From contig NZ_CP091852.1 of NCBI RefSeq assembly GCF_022059845.1, positions 124,001 to 188,000 on the forward strand: DNA of 64,000 nt, in the 5' to 3' direction. Positions 44,914 through 53,444 of this stretch are shown one piece after another. This DNA is from Terrirubrum flagellatum (GTDB lineage: Bacteria; Pseudomonadota; Alphaproteobacteria; Rhizobiales; Beijerinckiaceae). A program made the position numbers and the translations under genes. How positions within the stretch are numbered: the first letter of the stretch is position 1; every line of letters begins with the position of its first letter. The notes beneath the pieces were generated by a model. The model did not search any database. It saw nothing but the letters and a program-made list of their open reading frames with translations, and was not told the DNA's origin.

Positions 44914-46332
44914 ATGAGCGCGCGCGCAAAAGAAGAGCCTGTCGCCAAGCGTCCGCCTTCGGTCGACGCAGTGATGCGCACAACGGTCGCAATGGCGGCG
45001 GCGGCGCAATATGGCAGGCCGATTGTGGTTGAAGCGGTGCGCCAGACGATCGCCGCCGCGCGCGCCTCGGGAGCGCCGACCGAACCAGAACGTCTTGCAG
45101 CGATTGCGACAGAGCGCGTAGCGATTAATTCACAATTGAATCTGCGTCCTGTCTTCAATCTCACCGGCACGGTGCTGCACACCAATCTCGGACGCGCGCT
45201 GATCGCGGAGGAGGCGATCGAGGCGGCGGTCGCCGCCATGCGCTCGGCGGTCGCGCTGGAGTTCGATGTCGACAGCGGCCGACGCGGCGAGCGCGATGAT
45301 CATCTTCGTGGGCTCCTGCGTGAGCTTACCGGCGCCGAGGACGCGACTGTCGTCAACAACAACGCCGCCGCAGTGCTTCTCGCGCTCAATACTTTCGCCG
45401 GGGCGCGCGACGCCATCGTTTCGCGCGGCGAGTTGATCGAGATCGGCGGCGCGTTCCGCATGCCTGACATCATGGCGCGTGCGGGCGCGGCGCTGATCGA
45501 AGTCGGCACGACAAACCGCACGCATCCCAAGGACTATATTTCCGCGATCAGCGAACGGACGGGCCTCATCCTCAAGGTCCACACATCGAACTATCGCATC
45601 GAAGGCTTTACGACGGAGGTGCCGGCGCGCGATCTCGCGAAAATCGCGGTGAAGCATCGGGTCACGCTGATGAATGATCTCGGCTCGGGCACGCTGATTG
45701 ATTTGCGCAGGCTGGGCCTCGCGCCGGAGCCGACTGTCGCGGAAGCTGTCGCCGAAGGCGCCGATCTCGTTACATTTTCCGGCGACAAGCTGCTGGGCGG
45801 GCCGCAGGCCGGCTTTATTGTCGGGCGTAAGGATCTCATCGAGCGCATCAACCGCAACCCGATGAAGCGCGCGCTGCGCGTCGACAAGATCAGGCTCGCG
45901 GCGCTCGAAGCCACGCTCAAGCTCTATCGCGATCCCGATCGTCTTTCGCAGCGCCTGCCGACGATGCGTCTGCTGGCGCGGCCGAAGGCCGACATTGCAG
46001 CGCTCGCCGCGCGCATCGCGCCTGCTGTCGGCAAGTCGGTCGGCGATCGCTTTATCGTCGAGGTCGTCGAGTGCGCCAGCCAGATCGGTTCCGGCGCCTT
46101 GCCGGTCGACAGCGCGCCGAGTGCGGGGCTGCGCATTGCGCCCGCGTCAAAAGCAGGCGGGCGGGCGCTCGACGCGGTCAGCGCCGCCTTCCGGCGGCTT
46201 CCCATTCCCGTGATCGGACGCATCGAGAAGAGCGCGCTCGTGTTCGATCTGCGCTGCCTCGAAGATGAAGCGGGCTTCACCGCCAACCTCGCCTCGATCG
46301 ACATAAAGGAGCCGCGCGATGCGCTGGCTTGA
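44914..46332 (+). CDS. selA: L-seryl-tRNA(Sec) selenium transferase
   Basis: PLP enzyme of 472 residues that converts seryl-tRNA(Sec) to selenocysteinyl-tRNA(Sec) with selenophosphate. The N-terminal tRNA-binding part is followed by FNLTGTVLHTNLGRALI, the block NNNAAAVLLALNTFA and the PLP lysine Lys292 in FSGDKLLGGPQAG, close to the E. coli position. The length is normal for bacterial SelA. The 3' end overlaps the following Sel1-repeat gene by 14 nt. Confidence 0.95.
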   Translation: MSARAKEEPVAKRPPSVDAVMRTTVAMAAAAQYGRPIVVEAVRQTIAAARASGAPTEPERLAAIATERVAINSQLNLRPVFNLTGTVLHTNLGRALIAEEAIEAAVAAMRSAVALEFDVDSGRRGERDDHLRGLLRELTGAEDATVVNNNAAAVLLALNTFAGARDAIVSRGELIEIGGAFRMPDIMARAGAALIEVGTTNRTHPKDYISAISERTGLILKVHTSNYRIEGFTTEVPARDLAKIAVKHRVTLMNDLGSGTLIDLRRLGLAPEPTVAEAVAEGADLVTFSGDKLLGGPQAGFIVGRKDLIERINRNPMKRALRVDKIRLAALEATLKLYRDPDRLSQRLPTMRLLARPKADIAALAARIAPAVGKSVGDRFIVEVVECASQIGSGALPVDSAPSAGLRIAPASKAGGRALDAVSAAFRRLPIPVIGRIEKSALVFDLRCLEDEAGFTANLASIDIKEPRDALA

Positions 46333-47110
46333 TGCGATCAGAAAGCGGCGAATCGAGCCGTCGGACGCGCGGGCGCAGATGGCTGAGGCGCTCGATCTGG
46401 CGGCGCGCGGCGATCATGAAGCGGCGCTGGCGATCTGGTCGCCGCTCGCTCATGCCGGCGTCCCGCGCGCGCAGAATAATATCGGCGCCTGCTTCGCCGA
46501 AGGGCTGGGAGTTGAACGCGACCCTGCGCTGGCGCTGAGATGGCTGACGCTCGCCGCGGAGAATCGCGATCCTGTCGGCCAGCGCAATCTCGCCGCTCTC
46601 TATTTCCGTGGCGATGCGACGGAGCCTGATCTTGAGCGCGCGGCGGAGCTCTATCGCGCCGCGGCCGAGGCAGGCGACGCGCCGGCGCAAGACATGCTGA
46701 GCTGGATGCTGCTGGAAGGCGAAACGATCGCGTTCGATCCGGTCGAAGCGCGCCGCTGGGCCGAGGCCGCCGCGGCGCAGGGCGTCGCCTCCTCCATGAC
46801 GCGTCTCGGCATGATCTATCACAACGCGCTCGGCGTGGAGCGCGACGCGCGCATCGCCGCCGAATGGTGGGCGAAGGGCGCGGCCGCAGGCGACGCCGAC
46901 GGCCAGGCGATGCTGGGGGCTGCGTTCCATCTCGGCGCTGGCGTCCCGCAGGACGCCGTCGCCGCTTTCGCGCTTCTTCTGCGCGCGCGAAAGGGTGGCA
47001 GCGCGCTTGCCGATCCCTTCTTCGATGTTGCGCGCCGCGCATTGAATGACATCGAGCTGCGCGAGGCCGAGTTTCGCGCCAGCGCGCCTCTACCCGAGAT
47101 CGCGATATGA
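46319..47110 (+). CDS. SEL1-like (TPR-type) repeat protein encoded between selA and selB
   Basis: Protein of 263 residues made of about five to six Sel1-like helical repeats (for example AQNNIGACFAEGLGVERDPA and SMTRLGMIYHNALGVERDAR). There is no signal peptide. The repeats suggest protein-protein binding. Its start overlaps selA and its stop overlaps selB (ATGA), so it is translationally locked into the selenocysteine operon. The family name Sel1 comes from C. elegans and has nothing to do with selenium. Its function here is unknown. Confidence 0.85.
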   Translation: MRWLDAIRKRRIEPSDARAQMAEALDLAARGDHEAALAIWSPLAHAGVPRAQNNIGACFAEGLGVERDPALALRWLTLAAENRDPVGQRNLAALYFRGDATEPDLERAAELYRAAAEAGDAPAQDMLSWMLLEGETIAFDPVEARRWAEAAAAQGVASSMTRLGMIYHNALGVERDARIAAEWWAKGAAAGDADGQAMLGAAFHLGAGVPQDAVAAFALLLRARKGGSALADPFFDVARRALNDIELREAEFRASAPLPEIAI

Positions 47111-49182
47111 TCGTCGGCACGGCGGGTCATATCGATCACGGCAAGACATCGCTCGTGCGCGCGCTGACCGGCGTCGACACCGATCGGCTTAAGGAAGAAA
47201 AAGCGCGCGGCATCTCGATCGAGCTGGGCTTCGCCTATTTGCCCGCGCCTGACGGCGACGTGATTGGCTTCATCGATGCGCCAGGCCACGAGAAATTCAT
47301 TCACACCATGCTGGCCGGCGCGAGCGGCGTCGATTTTGCGTTGCTGATTGTCGCCGCCGATGATGGCGTCATGCCGCAGACATCGGAACATGTAGCCATC
47401 CTCGACATGCTCGGCGTCAGGCGCGGCGTCGTTGCGCTGACAAAGAGCGATCTCGTATCGCCGGAACAGCTGTCCGAGGTCAGCATCGATATTGCACGGC
47501 TGCTCGCGCGCACGGTGCTCGCAGGCAGTGACGTGATCCCCGTGTCGAGCGTGACAGGCGAGGGGATTGATGATCTTCGCGAGCGGCTCTTCGACGCGGC
47601 GCGCGCGACTTCGACAAAGCCCGCCGACGGCCGCTTCCGCCTCGCTGTCGACCGCTCGTTCACGCTGGCCGGGATTGGAACCGTCGTGACAGGCACGGTT
47701 CTTTCAGGCGCGATCACGGTACAGGACAAGGGGTTGATCAGCCCCTCCGGGCTTGAAGCGCGGGTGCGTTCGATCCATGCGCAGAACCGCGCCTCGGAGC
47801 GCGGCGTCGCGGGCCAGCGCTGCGCGCTCAATCTCGCCGGCGATGGAATCACGAAAGAAGCGATCGCGCGCGGCGACATGATCGTCGATCCGGCGCTGCA
47901 TGCGCCGACCGATCGCATCGACGTCACGCTGCGGCATCTATCCTCGGAGTCGAAGCCGCTCGCGCAATGGACGCCGGTGCGATTCCATCATGCAGCGGTC
48001 GAAGTCGGCGCGCGCATCGTGTTGCTCGGCGATGAGCCCATCGCGCCGGGATCGGAAGCGTTCGCGCAACTCGTTCTGGAACGGCCAGTCTGCGCCGCAG
48101 TTGGCGATCGCTTTGTCATTCGCGACACGACGGCGCAACGCACGATCGGCGGCGGCGCCCTCATCGATCTGCGCGCGCCGGCGCGTAAGCGCCGCACGCC
48201 TGAACGCCTTGCGCAATTGCGCGCATCCGCTCTGCGCGAACCGTCCCAAGCTTTGGCGGCGCTTCTCACATGCGCGCCATTCGCCGTCGATCTGACAGGC
48301 TTCGCGCGCGACCGCGCTCTGTCCTCCATGCAGATCGAGAGCATCGTTGAGAGGCTCGAGGTGATCAGTGAGACCGTCGAAGGGCGCGACATCGCTCTCT
48401 CGCTTGCGATCTGGCGGAGCTTTGTTGCGAATCTGCATGCTGTTCTCGGAAGGTTTCACAGCGACAATCCCGACCTGCCTGGCGTCGGCCTTGAGCGGCT
48501 GAAGCTTCAGCTTGAGCCTCGCCTGCCGGCGCCGGTTTTTCGCGCCTTTCTCCGCCGTCTGGCGAAGGACGCGACGATCGCGCTCGACGGCGCCTGGGTG
48601 AGGCTTGCAGGCCATGAGACGCGGTTAGCGCCCGAGGACGAAAAAATCTGGGCCCGCATCGAGCCGCTTCTCTCGGGGGATGAGCGGTTTCGACCGCCGC
48701 GCGTCCGCGATATCGCCAATCTCCTTGCCGCGCATGAGGCGGATATCCGTCGCATTCTGAAAATCCTGAGCCGCATGGGCCGCGTCGACGAGATCGCCCA
48801 TGATCATTTCTTCCGGAGGCCGACGGTCGCCGAGATGGTGGATATCATCGCCAGGATCGCGGCCGGCGCCGAAGGCGGACAATTCACGGCGGCGCAGTTT
48901 CGCGATCGCGTCGAGAGCGGGCGCAAGGTCGCCATCCAGATTCTCGAATTCTTCGATCGTCACGGCGTCACGTTGCGGCGCGGCGATCTGCGCCGCGTCA
49001 ATCGACATCGACTTGATCTGTTTCGTGTCGTCGTCGGAGACGAAAACACAACCGTTCATGGAAGAGATGCGTCCCCGGTGGGGCGTCCGGACTTCAAATC
49101 CGGGAAGGGCCGCGAGACGGTCCTTGGTGGGTTCGACTCCCTCTCTCTTCCGCCAAATTCCGCATCGCCGAAGGTCGCGTGA
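47107..49182 (+). CDS. selB: Selenocysteine-specific elongation factor SelB, frame continuing through selC
   Basis: GTPase that brings Sec-tRNA(Sec) to UGA codons next to a SECIS hairpin. The EF-Tu-like domain has GHIDHGKTS (residues 8-16), DAPGHEKF and TKSD; then come beta-barrel domains and C-terminal winged helices that bind the SECIS. The recognised family sequence ends near RRVNRHRLDLF (about residue 637). There is no stop: the frame passes through the whole of selC (codon 652 begins at its first base) and ends at TGA 49180-49182, for 691 codons. The last 40 residues would be tRNA-gene and downstream sequence. Confidence 0.93.
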   Translation: MIVGTAGHIDHGKTSLVRALTGVDTDRLKEEKARGISIELGFAYLPAPDGDVIGFIDAPGHEKFIHTMLAGASGVDFALLIVAADDGVMPQTSEHVAILDMLGVRRGVVALTKSDLVSPEQLSEVSIDIARLLARTVLAGSDVIPVSSVTGEGIDDLRERLFDAARATSTKPADGRFRLAVDRSFTLAGIGTVVTGTVLSGAITVQDKGLISPSGLEARVRSIHAQNRASERGVAGQRCALNLAGDGITKEAIARGDMIVDPALHAPTDRIDVTLRHLSSESKPLAQWTPVRFHHAAVEVGARIVLLGDEPIAPGSEAFAQLVLERPVCAAVGDRFVIRDTTAQRTIGGGALIDLRAPARKRRTPERLAQLRASALREPSQALAALLTCAPFAVDLTGFARDRALSSMQIESIVERLEVISETVEGRDIALSLAIWRSFVANLHAVLGRFHSDNPDLPGVGLERLKLQLEPRLPAPVFRAFLRRLAKDATIALDGAWVRLAGHETRLAPEDEKIWARIEPLLSGDERFRPPRVRDIANLLAAHEADIRRILKILSRMGRVDEIAHDHFFRRPTVAEMVDIIARIAAGAEGGQFTAAQFRDRVESGRKVAIQILEFFDRHGVTLRRGDLRRVNRHRLDLFRVVVGDENTTVHGRDASPVGRPDFKSGKGRETVLGGFDSLSLPPNSASPKVA
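49060..49155 (+). tRNA. selC: tRNA-Sec (anticodon UCA)
   Basis: Selenocysteine tRNA. It has an 8-bp acceptor stem (GGAAGAGA at 49060-49067 with TCTCTTCC at 49144-49151), discriminator G and encoded CCA (49153-49155). The anticodon stem CCGGA/TCCGG encloses loop CTTCAAA with anticodon TCA at 49094-49096. A long variable arm and the T-loop TTCGACT follow. The total length of 96 nt is typical of this tRNA. It lies entirely inside the open frame of selB. Confidence 0.96.
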
Positions 49183-49643
49183 TGACGGCTCCGCTCTCGT
49201 CGTGGCTCGATGCGCTCGAAGCGGACGCCGCTCGCGCCAATGCAGCCGAAGACGCGTTTCGCCGCGAGATCGTCACGCGCGCGAAAGAGCTGGAGCGGGA
49301 GCGCTCCTTCGCTTTCCGCCGGCTCAATCTGATGCGCGCCGTGGCGGACGCGATCGCGACCATCGAGGACAGAAAAGCGGTTGACGCTTATGCGGCGGCG
49401 ACTTTGCGCGCACGTCTCGGATGGGCGAGCGAGAGTGAAGCGAGGACGGAAGTGCTGCAACGCTTCGCCCCGGTCGCTCAGGCGATGTTCGATGAAATGG
49501 CGCCGGCCGACGAAGAACGGCCGCCGCGCGACCTGGGCGCCGCGCTTAGGGAATTCGAGGACTGGTATGCCGCGACGCATCCTGTTCCGTTCTGGGCGCT
49601 GTTCGAGAATGTCATGCCGGAGACGCCGCTTGTCGATTTCTGA
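49182..49643 (+). CDS. Hypothetical protein downstream of selC (helical, charged)
   Basis: I do not recognise this protein of about 153 residues. It is rich in Ala, Glu and Arg, predicted mostly helical, without signal peptide, membrane helix or Cys. The ATG at 49182 shares its A with the last base of the selB-frame TGA; GTG at 49179 is also possible. The tight link to selB/selC suggests cotranscription. The next gene overlaps its 3' end. Confidence 0.65.
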   Translation: MTAPLSSWLDALEADAARANAAEDAFRREIVTRAKELERERSFAFRRLNLMRAVADAIATIEDRKAVDAYAAATLRARLGWASESEARTEVLQRFAPVAQAMFDEMAPADEERPPRDLGAALREFEDWYAATHPVPFWALFENVMPETPLVDF

Positions 49644-50022
49644 TCCGCGCGGCACGGATTTCGATCTGTGGCTGAGGCAGGAGTTCGCGCGCGCCGGCGA
49701 TTTCACGGCGCTGGTGGTGCTGGTTTCGATCGGCGAGACGAAGGTCAGGCCGCTCTGCTCCACTCATCTGAACGTTATGGGCGACGAGGTCGAGTGGGCC
49801 GAGATCGTCGCGCTCCTCGCCGCCTCCGGGCAGGAGTGGGATGGCGTCTGCTTCTTTCCAGAAACCGCCAGGGATGGTGGGGCGCTCGACAACGCCACGG
49901 CGCGATGGCGGCTGCGCGCGCTCGAACAGCAACTCGATGACGACCGTCTCGTTCTCAATGAGGGCCATTTCTTCGACAAATGGGGCCGACGGTTGAAAAT
50001 CGAGGAAACGCCGACTCAATAG
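49609..50022 (+). CDS. Hypothetical protein, second gene after selC
   Basis: Unrecognised protein of about 137 residues from the ATG at 49609; the TTG at 49630 (LSISDPRGTDFDLWLRQEF) is an equally possible start with less overlap. The core alternates beta and helix (FTALVVLVSIGETKVRPLCS, EIVALLAASGQEWDGVCFFP). It overlaps the previous gene by 35 nt, so the two are probably translated together. No domain is recognised and no role can be given. Confidence 0.6.
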   Translation: MSCRRRRLSISDPRGTDFDLWLRQEFARAGDFTALVVLVSIGETKVRPLCSTHLNVMGDEVEWAEIVALLAASGQEWDGVCFFPETARDGGALDNATARWRLRALEQQLDDDRLVLNEGHFFDKWGRRLKIEETPTQ

Positions 50023-50157
50023 CTGCGGGGGCCCGCTTAAGGCCGGATGAGCGGTCACTAATAACACAATATCCTTCCATAAATATACAAATACGTTGCC
50101 GCGGATGCATGGAGGGTGTAGGTCTCGGCCGAGAAGACAATTCCGGGAGGCGTCGCC
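50023..50157. promoter_or_regulatory. AT-rich promoter region of the catabolic cluster, with ATACAA box
   Basis: This 135-nt region includes an AT-rich block at 50061-50094. ATATACAA lies at 50083-50090, and the 11-mer ATACAAATACG at 50085-50095 recurs exactly, in inverse orientation, at 60072-60082 before the oxygenase gene. It probably holds the promoter and an operator for the SDR-ThuA-ligase operon. Confidence 0.45.
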
Positions 50158-50919
50158 ATGGATCTGGGTCTCAGGGGCAAGAAGGCGATTGTCACCGGAG
50201 CGACCCGGGGCATTGGGCGGCGGACGATCGAGCTTCTTGCCGCCGAAGGCTGCGACATCGGCTTCTGCGCCCGCAAGCCGGAAGAGGTCGAGGAGGCGGT
50301 GGGCGCCTTGCGGAAGCTCGGCGTCAAGGCGGTCGGCGGCGTCGTCAACGTCAAGGACGGCGAGAGCTACAAGGCCTGGCTTGCAAAGGCAGCCGAGGAT
50401 CTTGGCGGCTGCGATATCTTCGTGCCCAACGCCAGCGCTGGCGGCGGCATGGACGGCGAGAAGAACTGGTATCGTAATTTCGAAGTTGATCTGATGGGCG
50501 CGGTGCGCGGTTGCGACGCGCTCATGCCGGCGCTGAAGAACTCTGAGGCAGGTGGAATCGTCTTCATCGCCACCACCGCAGCCGTCGAAACCTTCGTTGC
50601 GCCCATGGCCTACAATGCGCTCAAGGCGTCGCTGATCACTTACGCAAAGCAGCTTTCGCAGACCCTGTTCAAGCGCAATATCCGTGTGAACGTCGTGTCG
50701 CCGGGTCCGATCATGATCGATGGCGGCGCGTGGGATCAGACGCGCGCGCAGCAGCCTGATTTCTACAATTCGATTCTGGCGCAGCAGCCGAACGGCCGCA
50801 TGGGCACGGCCGACGAAGTGGCGCGCTGCGTGGTGTTTCTCGCGAGTCCCGCGGCAGGCTGGGTGACGGGAACGAATCTCATTGTTGATGGCGGCTTCAC
50901 CAAGCGGGTGCAGTTCTGA
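50158..50919 (+). CDS. Short-chain dehydrogenase/reductase (SDR), first of the cluster
   Basis: NAD(P)-dependent oxidoreductase of 253 residues. The cofactor motif is TGATRGIGR, the catalytic Tyr/Lys are in YNALK, and the NAG-type motif reads PNASAGGG instead of NNAG. The C-terminal VTGTNLIVDGGFTKR is standard. GGGAGG precedes the ATG at 50158. It is first in a rightward unit with the ThuA-like and acyl-CoA ligase genes, so it probably oxidises a hydroxy intermediate of the pathway. Confidence 0.9.
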   Translation: MDLGLRGKKAIVTGATRGIGRRTIELLAAEGCDIGFCARKPEEVEEAVGALRKLGVKAVGGVVNVKDGESYKAWLAKAAEDLGGCDIFVPNASAGGGMDGEKNWYRNFEVDLMGAVRGCDALMPALKNSEAGGIVFIATTAAVETFVAPMAYNALKASLITYAKQLSQTLFKRNIRVNVVSPGPIMIDGGAWDQTRAQQPDFYNSILAQQPNGRMGTADEVARCVVFLASPAAGWVTGTNLIVDGGFTKRVQF

Positions 50920-50940
50920 CCGGCCGCGGCGCTATCCGTC

Positions 50941-51741
50941 ATGCGAAAGAACATCTTGGTTGTCACCAAGGGGCATCCGTTCGACAAGCCGGCCTTCTCT
51001 GAGTTGTTCGATTCCATGCGCGGCCTCACATGGACGCATGTCGAGCAGCCTGCGGCGCTGCATCTCTTTCATCCCGATGCCGCGAAGGAGTTCGCGGCTT
51101 TCGTGCTCTACGACGTGCCGGGCGTCGAGTTCCGCACGCCCGAGCCGCCGGTGTTGCGCGATCCGCCCGAGCATTTCAAACGCGGCTTCGAGGCGCTGCT
51201 GGATCAAGGTTATCCCTTGATTTTCCTGCATCACGCCATGGCGGGCTGGCCAGCGTGGGATGCTTACGCCGAGGTGATAGGCGCGCGCTTCTTCTATCAG
51301 CCGGGAAGTTACAAGGGCTGCGCCTATCCCGACTCCGGCTATGTCTTTCCGGTCAAGCATCGCGTCAGGCCCGTCGCCGCGCATCCCGTCACGGCAGGCC
51401 TCGAAGATGGTTTCGAGATCGAGGATGAACTCTATCTCTTCCAGATGCTCGAAGACGACATTGTTCCGTTGATGCGCAGCGACCATCGGTTCGTCCGCGA
51501 CAATTTCTATTCCGCCGCTCTGGCGCTGAAGGCGCGGATGTGGTCGCGCGAAGGCTGGGAGCATCCGGAAGGTTCAAATCTCGTCGCCTGGGCGCGACGC
51601 GCGCGCAACAGCCCCGCTGTCGCTATCCAGTGCGGCAACGATGCGTCCGCCTATCGCAATGAAGGTTTCCGGAAGCTTCTCCGCAACGCGATCGACTGGG
51701 CGACGAGTGAAGAGGCGCTGACATGGGCGCGACAGCACTGA
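50941..51741 (+). CDS. ThuA-like domain protein
   Basis: Protein of 266 residues with the ThuA (glutamine-amidotransferase-like) fold: ILVVTKGHPFDKPAF at the start, then LIFLHHAMAGWPAWDAYAEVIGARF and HPVTAGLEDGFEIEDELYLF. ThuA was named from trehalose use in rhizobia, but its reaction is not well defined. The nucleophile region has HHAMAGW where a class I amidotransferase would have Cys. Its end overlaps the ligase gene by 19 nt. Its place in a catabolic cluster is unexpected. Confidence 0.8.
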   Translation: MRKNILVVTKGHPFDKPAFSELFDSMRGLTWTHVEQPAALHLFHPDAAKEFAAFVLYDVPGVEFRTPEPPVLRDPPEHFKRGFEALLDQGYPLIFLHHAMAGWPAWDAYAEVIGARFFYQPGSYKGCAYPDSGYVFPVKHRVRPVAAHPVTAGLEDGFEIEDELYLFQMLEDDIVPLMRSDHRFVRDNFYSAALALKARMWSREGWEHPEGSNLVAWARRARNSPAVAIQCGNDASAYRNEGFRKLLRNAIDWATSEEALTWARQH

Positions 51742-53444
51742 ATTCCGCCGCTGAGCTCGTCGCCGCGCCGCAGGGAAGCGGCGCGATGCTGCATCTGCAA
51801 ACCGTTGGCGGCGCGCTCGCCGCCGCTGCGACGCGCTGGGGCGATCGCGACGCCTATCTCATCGGCGAGCAAAGGCTGACCTATGCGCAGCTTTTCGAGA
51901 ATGCGATCGATTGGGCGCGCGCGTTGATCGGCCTCGGCGTCGGCCCCGGCGATCATGTCGGCTTGCTGATGCCGAACTCGGTCGAATATCTCCTGCTGTT
52001 CCATGCCGCGACCATGATCGGCGCCCGCGCCGTCACCATCAATGCGCGTTATCGCGACGACGATCTTCTCTATGTCATCGACAACGCCGATGTCGGCTTT
52101 CTCTTCATCGGCGGGCAAGCGCTGCCGCACACCGATTATCGCGCCATGCTGGCGCGCGTTTATCCCGAGCTTGCGGAGTGGCGGAAGTGCGAACCGCTTC
52201 AGCTGGCCGCCGCGCCGAAGCTCCGATCGATCGTCAATCTGGCCGACCCGCGCGAGGATGCATGGCCTCAGGAGGCTGATTTTCTCGCCGGCGCAAATTC
52301 AGTTTCGCGCGGAGACGCGCTGACCTGCGCGGCAAGCGTCGGCCCCGGCGACACCTGCATCATGATGTTCAGCTCTGGGACCACATCGCGTCCCAAGGCC
52401 TGCATGCTGTCGCATCTCAACATCTCGCTTGCGGGGCAGGCGTTGGCGAAGCGCTTCCGCATGAGCGAGCGCGACCGCATCTTCAATCCAATGCCATTCT
52501 TTCACATGTCCACCATGCTGCCGCTCGCGGCCTGTCGCGCGTCGGGCGCGGCCTTCCTGGGGCAGATGCATTTCAACGCAGGTCTTGCGCTGGAGACGAT
52601 CGAATGCGAGCGCGTGACGATCTCCTACACATCGTTCCCGACGATCAATTCGGCGATGACCGATCACGCGGATTTTCCGCGTCGCGATCTCTCGTCGCTG
52701 CGCGTTCTCCATTCCGTCGGCCCGGCCGACCTCTTGCGCCGCTATGTTCGCGCGTTTCCGGGGACTTACATCGTCAATGCTTATGGTCTGACAGAAGCGA
52801 CAGGCGTTCCCGTCTGGAGTGATCTCGACGATCCCCAGGATCTGTCGCTCGTCACTTCGGGGAAACCTTTTGAAGGGCTCGACGTCAAGGCGTTCGATAT
52901 CGAGACGCACGCCATACTGCCGCCAGGCGAAAATGGCGAGCTCTGGATACGCGGCTGGAGCCTCTTCCAGGGCTATTACAGGGATGAGAAGCGCACGGCG
53001 GAAGCGTTGACCGGCGACGGCTGGCTGCGCACCGGTGATATCGGATCGGTCGATGAAAGCGGTCGCGTCTCCTATGCCGGGCGGCTGAAGGACATGCTCA
53101 AGATCGGCGGCGAAAATGTCGCGGCGATCGAGATCGAGAATTATCTCTGCACGCATCCGGCCGTACAGATCGCGCAGGTGATCGCGGTTCCCGACGAGCA
53201 TCTGTTCGAGGTCGCGGCCGCCTTCATCGAGCTGCGCCCGGGCGCAGCGGCGACCGCCGAGGAGATCGCGCGCCATTGCGTCGGCAAGATCGCAAGCTTC
53301 AAGATTCCGCGTTATATCAGCTTCGTGTCGGAATGGCCGATGAGCGCGACGAAGATCCAGAAATTCAGGCTGGCGCAGGATTTCAGGCCGGATGGCAAGA
53401 TCGATGTACGCGCTCTCGTAGCGCCGGAGCAAAGGGCCTCATGA
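51723..53444 (+). CDS. AMP-dependent acyl-CoA ligase (CaiC/FadD-like)
   Basis: Enzyme of 573 residues of the ANL family that activates a carboxylic acid to its CoA thioester with ATP. The P-loop is SSGTTSRPKACMLSH (TSRPK, as in carnitine-CoA ligase-type enzymes), then NAYGLTEATG, LRTGDIGSVDESGRVSYAGR with the hinge Asp/Arg, and the C-terminal catalytic Lys in SATKIQKF. With the CoA-transferase and hydratase it points to a CoA-linked pathway. It overlaps the ThuA-like gene by 19 nt and is convergent with the next gene by a 6-nt overlap. Confidence 0.9.
   Translation: MGATALNSAAELVAAPQGSGAMLHLQTVGGALAAAATRWGDRDAYLIGEQRLTYAQLFENAIDWARALIGLGVGPGDHVGLLMPNSVEYLLLFHAATMIGARAVTINARYRDDDLLYVIDNADVGFLFIGGQALPHTDYRAMLARVYPELAEWRKCEPLQLAAAPKLRSIVNLADPREDAWPQEADFLAGANSVSRGDALTCAASVGPGDTCIMMFSSGTTSRPKACMLSHLNISLAGQALAKRFRMSERDRIFNPMPFFHMSTMLPLAACRASGAAFLGQMHFNAGLALETIECERVTISYTSFPTINSAMTDHADFPRRDLSSLRVLHSVGPADLLRRYVRAFPGTYIVNAYGLTEATGVPVWSDLDDPQDLSLVTSGKPFEGLDVKAFDIETHAILPPGENGELWIRGWSLFQGYYRDEKRTAEALTGDGWLRTGDIGSVDESGRVSYAGRLKDMLKIGGENVAAIEIENYLCTHPAVQIAQVIAVPDEHLFEVAAAFIELRPGAAATAEEIARHCVGKIASFKIPRYISFVSEWPMSATKIQKFRLAQDFRPDGKIDVRALVAPEQRAS

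Noticed and set aside
46319-47110. Sel1 repeat taken as evidence of a selenium function
   Set aside because: The name derives from the C. elegans sel-1 gene. Only the genomic position, not the name, is used as evidence.
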